From an uncultured Clostridia bacterium (GTDB taxonomy: Bacteria; Bacillota; Clostridia; UBA1381), in contig CALXSS010000002.1 in assembly GCA_944391225.1 (NCBI GenBank), positions 1 through 64,000 of the forward strand: a stretch of DNA of 64,000 nucleotides. The letters run 5' to 3'. The position numbers and the translations under genes are program-made. Each line of letters opens with the position of its first letter. Within the stretch, counting starts at the first letter, position 1. Of this stretch, positions 59,009-64,000 are shown piece after piece. The notes beneath the pieces are model-generated. The model did not search any database, was not told the DNA's origin, and saw only the letters and a list, made by a program, of their open reading frames with translations.

Positions 59009-59957
59009 ATATAGGAAAGTTCACTATCATATAATATACCGCAGGCAGCGTTACGATACATAAAGCTGTTGTTATGAACGCCCCTTCTGCTCCGTACAGT
59101 ACATCACATTTATACTCTGCCGCAAGTATTGAAAGCACAGTAGATACCGGCATAGCTACTTGCAGCACCGCCACTCCCGTAACCGTTTCATTCACGCCTA
59201 TAAGTCTGAGTGCTATAAGCAGCAGCGCGGGAAACAATAGCATTTTCACCGCCAGAAGGACAAACAGCGAAACACGCCTGTAAATATGTTTAAAGTCGAC
59301 CATGGCAAGAGTTCCGCCCAGAAACAGCATAGACAGATATGTTGTTACCGAACCGATACCTTCAAACGCCTCCTTGAATATCCCGCCAAATTTCAAGCCG
59401 AACGCCATCATAACAAGCGAAATTGCTACAGCGGCAGTTCCCGGATTTATTATCCTTTTGATATTGGAGCGCAAAGAGCCTCCATTATCTGAATGCACTC
59501 CCGACAGCTTGAATACACCGAAAGTCCATAAATAACAATCGTTCGCAAACGCAAACAAAGCTGCGTATAATATACCCTCATCGCCATATATTTTCTGGAT
59601 CAGCGGATATGCCACAAATACTATATTTCCAAAACACGACATGCACGAGTGCATGACCGCGCGCTCGCCCTGCATTTTGAAAAGCTTTGCCGTGCCGGCG
59701 CCCAGCAAATACATAGCCGGAATACAAGCCCAGCCTATTACAAGGATAGTTATACAGTTTACTATCCTCTCCCTGTCAAGTCCAAGCTTAGTCATTGTTG
59801 TTACAACAAGTATTGGCAACGTGACCTTTACAAGCAGCTTTGACAGCGCATCGCGCACCTCAGGCTTTATGTAACCGCTTTTTACGCATATGAACCCCAC
59901 AAGCATAGCTAACCCAAGTACAAGTATGCTGTTGAGTATATCTGCAAATCCCACCAT
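59007..59957 (-). CDS. AEC-family (auxin efflux carrier-like) transporter
   Basis: A 316-residue polytopic membrane protein with about ten helices in a 5+5 arrangement; segments such as GYIKPEVRDALSKLLVKVTLPILV and CFGNIVFVAYPLI match the AEC family, which exports or exchanges organic acids such as malate in bacteria. ATG 59957 follows AGGTGA. It is 34 bp downstream of the B12/radical SAM gene and probably shares its transcript with hpt. Substrate unknown. Confidence 0.9.
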   Translation of the reverse strand: MVGFADILNSILVLGLAMLVGFICVKSGYIKPEVRDALSKLLVKVTLPILVVTTMTKLGLDRERIVNCITILVIGWACIPAMYLLGAGTAKLFKMQGERAVMHSCMSCFGNIVFVAYPLIQKIYGDEGILYAALFAFANDCYLWTFGVFKLSGVHSDNGGSLRSNIKRIINPGTAAVAISLVMMAFGLKFGGIFKEAFEGIGSVTTYLSMLFLGGTLAMVDFKHIYRRVSLFVLLAVKMLLFPALLLIALRLIGVNETVTGVAVLQVAMPVSTVLSILAAEYKCDVLYGAEGAFITTALCIVTLPAVYYMIVNFPI

Positions 59958-59991
59958 TATTTTCACCTCGCACAAACGGGCGTTGAGCCTT

Positions 59992-61650
59992 TCAGCCCTC
60001 CGCCCGTACTATCCTATTGTATTTTTTATCAAATATGATTATATTCTTTCTTTTTTTGCCGTTCCCCAACACATCATAGTCAAATTCCTCAAACCACAGG
60101 CTTTTTATTATCTCCTTTACAGGCTTGCCAGCATACTCCGGGAGCCTTTCTGATATAAACGTCTCGGTCAAGAGTTCAAACCTGTATCTGAGTAGTGACC
60201 TATTGTATGGCGACAACGCCCACTCCGGTGTTGACGGATTGTGCGTGTTTATAAAATAATCAAGCTTGATATAGTCGAGCATATCCCCATCGCCGCAAAA
60301 TGCAGCAAGTATTGCATACAGCCGCTGCTGTGATATACCGATCTCCGAGTATCCATTCGCCTCAAAATACTCCGACAGCTCCGAATACATATCAAACTGT
60401 GAATCATACCGCTTTGATAACCTTGAAAGCGCGTTTTTAAAAGCTCCGCTGTTATAATACTTTTCAAACACATTTTCTATGCTGTGCAGCTTTAAAAGCT
60501 CATCGTATGAGATATAGCTGTTAAAAAGCACCTCATATGGAGGCTCGTCCTCAAAAACATATCCGTGCTTATCATACTCGCGCCTTATTTTTGTGCCGCG
60601 CAGAAGCTTTAAAAATCCCAACTGCAAAACATCAGGCTCAAGCGCCATGACCTCGTCAAACGATCTTGAAAATGATACATAGTCCTCATACGGCAGCCCC
60701 GCTATGAGATCAAGGTGCATATGCACCGCCCCATTTAGCTTTCTTACCGTCTCGGATATTTTCAAAAATTCGGCTTTTCTGTCAATAGCCTTGAGAGTTT
60801 TCGGATTTGTGGACTGAACGCCTATCTCAAGTAAAAACCTGTTTTTCGGAGCTGATCTCAAAATGTTTGTTATCTCGTCATTTATAAGATCTGCCGCAAT
60901 CTCAAAATGGAACTGCGTATCGCAATCCTGTTCCGCCAGAAAACGTATAAGCTCCGCCGCGCGTTGTCGGTCGGCATTGAATGTTCTGTCAACAAACTTT
61001 ACTATCCTGACCCCGCCATCGATAAACCTTTTAAGCTCCCGCTTCACTGTCTCGGTGTTTCTGAATCTCACATTATGCACAGTAGAGGACAGACAGTAGC
61101 TGCAACGAAACGGGCATCCTCTGCTTGATTCATAATATATGAGCTTGTGCCTGTTTTCTGCTATATCCTCATCAGTATACGGATAAGGCAGGCTGTCGAG
61201 TGAGCACACAGGCTCACGTTCGGGCATCTCTATGATAGCATCCCCGCTGCGGTAAGTGATGCCATTAACAGCTTTACCGCTGCTCAAATAATCGACAAAT
61301 GTCTCCTCGCCTTCGCCGCGCATTATCCCATCAATAAACTTATATTTCAGCATATACGCGCGGCTGTCAAATGAAACCTCAGGTCCGCCCAAGATTATCT
61401 CTGTTTCCGGCGATACCTTTTTGAGCATTCCCGCGACCCTGAGCACAAAGCCTATATTCCAAATATAGCATGAAAACAATACAGCGTCAGCCTTTACCTG
61501 ATATATTCTTTTCAGTACGTCCTCAGCCCGCTCGTTTATTGTAAATTCCGCAAAGGATACATCGGGTCTGTCGGCATACGCTGAAAGAGCGCGGACACTA
61601 AGTGATGTATGTATATATTTCGCATTTACGGCTGCAAGCAGTACCCTCAT
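59992..61650 (-). CDS. B12-binding-domain radical SAM protein, DUF4080 family
   Basis: A 552-residue cytosolic protein. The N-terminal cobalamin-binding-like Rossmann domain covers residues 1-140 (VLFSCYIWNI, ILGGPEVS). Radical SAM cysteines are Cys179, Cys183 and Cys186 (CPFRCSYC). The C-terminal 200 residues match the DUF4080 extension. Family members are common in Clostridia; substrate and product are unknown. It begins 18 bp after hpt and precedes the AEC transporter. The B12-binding domain lacks an obvious DxHxxG lower-ligand motif. Confidence 0.9.
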   Translation of the reverse strand: MRVLLAAVNAKYIHTSLSVRALSAYADRPDVSFAEFTINERAEDVLKRIYQVKADAVLFSCYIWNIGFVLRVAGMLKKVSPETEIILGGPEVSFDSRAYMLKYKFIDGIMRGEGEETFVDYLSSGKAVNGITYRSGDAIIEMPEREPVCSLDSLPYPYTDEDIAENRHKLIYYESSRGCPFRCSYCLSSTVHNVRFRNTETVKRELKRFIDGGVRIVKFVDRTFNADRQRAAELIRFLAEQDCDTQFHFEIAADLINDEITNILRSAPKNRFLLEIGVQSTNPKTLKAIDRKAEFLKISETVRKLNGAVHMHLDLIAGLPYEDYVSFSRSFDEVMALEPDVLQLGFLKLLRGTKIRREYDKHGYVFEDEPPYEVLFNSYISYDELLKLHSIENVFEKYYNSGAFKNALSRLSKRYDSQFDMYSELSEYFEANGYSEIGISQQRLYAILAAFCGDGDMLDYIKLDYFINTHNPSTPEWALSPYNRSLLRYRFELLTETFISERLPEYAGKPVKEIIKSLWFEEFDYDVLGNGKKRKNIIIFDKKYNRIVRAEG

Positions 61651-61668
61651 ATCCTGACCCCGCTTTCC

Positions 61669-62205
61669 TTAAGCGTATACCTCCGGCTTCAATACACCAA
61701 TATACGGCAGATTCCTGTATTTCTCAGCAAGGTCAAGCCCATAGCCTACCACAAACTCATCAGGTATCTCCGCGCCTATATATTCAGTCTCCACCTTTAC
61801 CACATGGCGCGACGGCTTTGAAAGCAGAGTGGCGATCTTTACACTTGCTGCTCCGCGGTTCTTCATCTCCTGCTTGAGTAAAGAAAGAGTTCTGCCACTG
61901 TCGATTATATCCTCAATGATCAGCACATTCTTTCCCCTTACATCATTTTCAATATCCTTCTTGATCTTAATAGTTCCTGACGATTCCGTACCGGCGCCAT
62001 AGCTTGAAGCCTGCATAAAATCAACCCTTACATTCATATTCAGCTTTCTTATTAGATCAGCCGAAAAAATCAGGCTGCCCTTAAGCACAACAACTGCAAT
62101 GATCTCCTCATCGCCATAATCCGCATTGATGCGCTCCGCTACTGAATCAACAAGACCTCTTAGCTCACTTTCGGTAAACATGATCTCCTTAATATCCTTG
62201 TGCAT
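61669..62205 (-). CDS. hpt: Hypoxanthine phosphoribosyltransferase
   Basis: A 178-residue purine salvage enzyme. Substrate loop VVLKGSLIFSADLIRKL (about residues 43-59), flexible loop ASSYGAGTESSG (about 71-82) and PRPP motif VLIIEDIIDSGRTL (about 97-110) are present. ATG 62205 follows AAAGGGA; the 19-codon extension upstream has no ribosome site. First gene of a predicted hpt-DUF4080-AEC operon. Confidence 0.95.
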   Translation of the reverse strand: MHKDIKEIMFTESELRGLVDSVAERINADYGDEEIIAVVVLKGSLIFSADLIRKLNMNVRVDFMQASSYGAGTESSGTIKIKKDIENDVRGKNVLIIEDIIDSGRTLSLLKQEMKNRGAASVKIATLLSKPSRHVVKVETEYIGAEIPDEFVVGYGLDLAEKYRNLPYIGVLKPEVYA

Positions 62206-62335
62206 TGAAATTCCCTTTCCTTCCTTTGTTTGTTTATAATACCACGTCCTTATTATCTGCAATAACCGAAATTATTTTGCAAAATCGGACAAAATATTCT
62301 TGAGGTGATGAGCTATAAAACGAATCATATATATA

Positions 62336-63478
62336 TTGACAATATTATTCATCATCGGCTGTACCCCCACATACGCTGCCGATTATGACTTTCTTTTGAG
62401 CCGCTGCATAAAAGAATACGGTATATATACAGACAGCGGCGGACTTGTTTATGCTGCGGCATCACATGACGGCAGCTATCTTATAACCGTCTATGCTGAC
62501 AGCGGCTCCTTTACATGCAAAGCCTACGGCAGTGAAAACGAGCCGGCTGATGAGATCAGCTTCAACATCGGCGGCAAAAACAAATATAGACTTGAAATAA
62601 CCAATACGGAAGATGATCTCTGCATAAGCATGTACACCAACGAAAAAGGCGAATATTTCAGACTGATAAATGATGCCTTCACAAAAACACTGAATAAGCC
62701 TAAAGAATCAAAACCTGTCCTTAAATATTCCACGGGCAAAATAAGCGTCGTCACAGATCCATATGATGTATATGATTCTCTGAACGATCTGAAATCCCTG
62801 CGCGTCAGCAGCTATACGTTACCGCGCAGCTCACTTACAGAAAACGAAAATCGTGAGCTGATGTATCTTATAAAGTCATGTGCGGATCTTATGCAATATG
62901 ACAGCGGTGATCATGACATCCACACATTGATGAGACACATGCTTTATACCTACAGAAATTTCACATTGCTCAGCTCTATACCGCCAAACCATTCCGTCAG
63001 CGGCAAAATATCGCTTTACAGCAGTGATTATATTGATGATGCTCTTTATAAGGCGTTCCGCCTGCAGCCAGAAAAACCGGCTGTGAATATGCTTACCGAG
63101 CTTGGATATTGCTATAACAACGGTGTCTATTACAGCGCCGGCGGCTATGACAAATATTTTGCGACAGATGTAATGGAAATAACAGACTCTTTTGAGCTTG
63201 AGGACGGAAGTCTCCTGATAATCTTCAAGAATACCTATACCGAAGGGGATTCGCCCCCAATTCCGGAAATCAGCAGCGCTGTTGCCGCCAAAGATGAAAG
63301 CGGCTTTTATCTGCTCAAGCTGAATATGGGCGGAGACCTGCCGTCACATCATGAGAATACGGAACAGCCGCAGGAGGACACTGCCTCCCATGCCGCTGAT
63401 GCCTATATGCCGTTATTCATTATCATTATCAGTCTGGCTGTTATAGGGATTATTATATACAGGTTTATTATCATTTGA
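62336..63478 (+). CDS. Exported or membrane protein of unknown function, unusual start
   Basis: A protein of 380 residues if read from TTG 62336. The frame is open back to 62312, and codons from ATA 62315 encode KRIIYILTILFIIGC, a complete signal peptide with positive start, placed 5 nt after the ribosome site GAGGTGATG. The real start is therefore probably ATA 62315 (387 residues) or a mutated ATG. Cleavage may follow TYA, or a lipobox-like IIGC may be used. A mixed alpha/beta ectodomain follows, then a C-terminal membrane helix (about residues 355-378). No family recognised. Its 3' end overlaps the convergent zinc-ribbon gene by 66 bp. Confidence 0.6.
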   Translation: MTILFIIGCTPTYAADYDFLLSRCIKEYGIYTDSGGLVYAAASHDGSYLITVYADSGSFTCKAYGSENEPADEISFNIGGKNKYRLEITNTEDDLCISMYTNEKGEYFRLINDAFTKTLNKPKESKPVLKYSTGKISVVTDPYDVYDSLNDLKSLRVSSYTLPRSSLTENENRELMYLIKSCADLMQYDSGDHDIHTLMRHMLYTYRNFTLLSSIPPNHSVSGKISLYSSDYIDDALYKAFRLQPEKPAVNMLTELGYCYNNGVYYSAGGYDKYFATDVMEITDSFELEDGSLLIIFKNTYTEGDSPPIPEISSAVAAKDESGFYLLKLNMGGDLPSHHENTEQPQEDTASHAADAYMPLFIIIISLAVIGIIIYRFIII

Positions 63479-63793
63479 AAGCGCCGGCACCTCTACCCAG
63501 CTGTCACCCCAGACCTTGCTGTCTGTCTGATAGGGTACCTTGTTATATGTCACAGGCTGATTCATCATATAATTGTATCCGCAGACAGCGGCAATTATCC
63601 CCGCCGCGATCGCTACTATCCAAGCGGCTATTTTAAAAAAAAGCCAGAACGAGGAACGGTTTCGTACACGTTTGCCGGCGCTTTCAACTTCGCCTATATC
63701 GGAATACTCATCTCCGCTCATCACAAAGGATCCGCATTTATCGCAAAATACTGCAGAATCATCAAGCTCACTGCCACATTTTTCGCAAAGCAT
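63413..63793 (-). CDS. Zinc-ribbon membrane protein
   Basis: A 126-residue protein with an N-terminal zinc ribbon Cys3-x2-Cys6 ... Cys17-x2-Cys20, a short polar linker, one membrane helix (about residues 55-75) and an extracytoplasmic Asn/Pro/Tyr-rich tail. This matches the widespread zinc_ribbon_2 plus TM proteins of Clostridia, function unknown. ATG 63793 follows GGAAGGAG; the open frame extends 32 codons further without support. Its C-terminal 66 bp overlap the end of the convergent gene. Confidence 0.75.
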   Translation of the reverse strand: MLCEKCGSELDDSAVFCDKCGSFVMSGDEYSDIGEVESAGKRVRNRSSFWLFFKIAAWIVAIAAGIIAAVCGYNYMMNQPVTYNKVPYQTDSKVWGDSWVEVPALSNDNKPVYNNPYNSQTDNDNE

Positions 63794-63960
63794 TTTAACC
63801 GCTCCTTCCTGTTTCCGTACTGTTAGCACGAATATTATATATATTACCGAAAAAAGCAAGAAGAGGCTTAAGCCAAACGCATAACGCATATTACTCAGCC
63901 TCGCTTGCTTTTAAATATATTCAGAGATCCCGCCGATCATTACCGATACGGGCGGTCTTA

Positions 63961-64000
63961 TCATATCTCCTTTAAAAGCGTGTCAAGCTCTGACGAAATA
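63961..64000 (-). CDS. 3' end of a gene continuing beyond the window
   Basis: The last 40 bp read on the minus strand as SSELDTLLKEI followed by TGA at 63961-63963, consistent with the C-terminus of a protein whose body lies outside the window. The region between it and the zinc-ribbon gene (63794-63960) holds an imperfect CCGCC/GGCGG hairpin (63929-63956) and no convincing gene. Confidence 0.35.
   Translation of the reverse strand, partial: ISSELDTLLKEI

Noticed and set aside
63911-63964. 17-codon frame on the minus strand after the window-edge gene
   Set aside because: It overlaps a stop in ATGA fashion and has AAAGGAG upstream, but it is very short, covers an imperfect hairpin and encodes nothing recognisable.

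Overview
The window looks like a chromosomal segment of a low-to-mid G+C Gram-positive anaerobe of the Clostridia, probably a gut-type polysaccharide degrader. The evidence is an IreB regulator, a PdaB-like sporulation-type deacetylase, a class I (oxygen-sensitive) fumarase subunit, Gram-positive secreted proteins, strong Shine-Dalgarno sites, CCA-encoding tRNA genes and many near-consensus promoters with exactly 17-bp spacers. No phage, plasmid, CRISPR or defence locus is visible. I cannot name the species.

Layout. 1-5.4 kb: purine uptake and turnover operon (NCS2 permease cut by the window edge, three-subunit xanthine dehydrogenase-type molybdoenzyme, xanthine phosphoribosyltransferase). 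5.5-12.9 kb: a two-module GT-C glycosyltransferase, a fumarase alpha subunit without its beta partner, an M16 peptidase, ireB behind a structured leader, and a YhcC-type radical SAM protein. 13-17.4 kb: a secreted InlB-like repeat protein behind a long structured leader, translationally coupled to a tiny protein; then a probable zinc-sensing ArsR repressor and a HAD phosphatase. 17.4-23.1 kb: three secreted or membrane-tethered transglutaminase-fold proteins in a row. 23.2-26.3 kb: a five-tRNA cluster (Val-Asp-Phe-Gly-Cys) and a P-type calcium ATPase. 26.5-34.8 kb: a degenerate Y1 transposase-like gene next to an interspersed repeat, a CE4 deacetylase, a GH43 enzyme, a two-OB-fold Ssb, valS, folC and two micro-membrane proteins.

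34.9-39.2 kb: an exported protein / ABC transporter / histidine kinase / response regulator operon with a likely direct-repeat operator in front. 39.5-44.4 kb: rpmG-secE-nusG-rplK-rplA, a block of three tandem 113-bp repeats, then promoter, L10 leader and rplJ-rplL-yceD-rpmF. 44.5-54.7 kb: a DUF421 protein, a methyltransferase-coaBC-trmB operon running into a 1712-residue secreted protein, and a GH4 enzyme with the CHEV motif of alpha-galacturonidases. 55.2-64 kb: lysS, a GH73-like glucosaminidase with Ig-like domains, an hpt-radical SAM-AEC transporter operon, and two overlapping convergent membrane-protein genes.

The most unusual content is non-coding. A 340-bp element at 56704-57043 has terminal inverted repeats and an exact 11-bp target duplication. 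It contains two homologous but sequence-diverged four-way-junction folds and sits between the lysS promoter and its ribosome-binding site. A separate 273-276 bp interspersed repeat occurs three times (17411, 27177, 54766), once beside a Y1-transposase-like gene whose HUH motif is broken.
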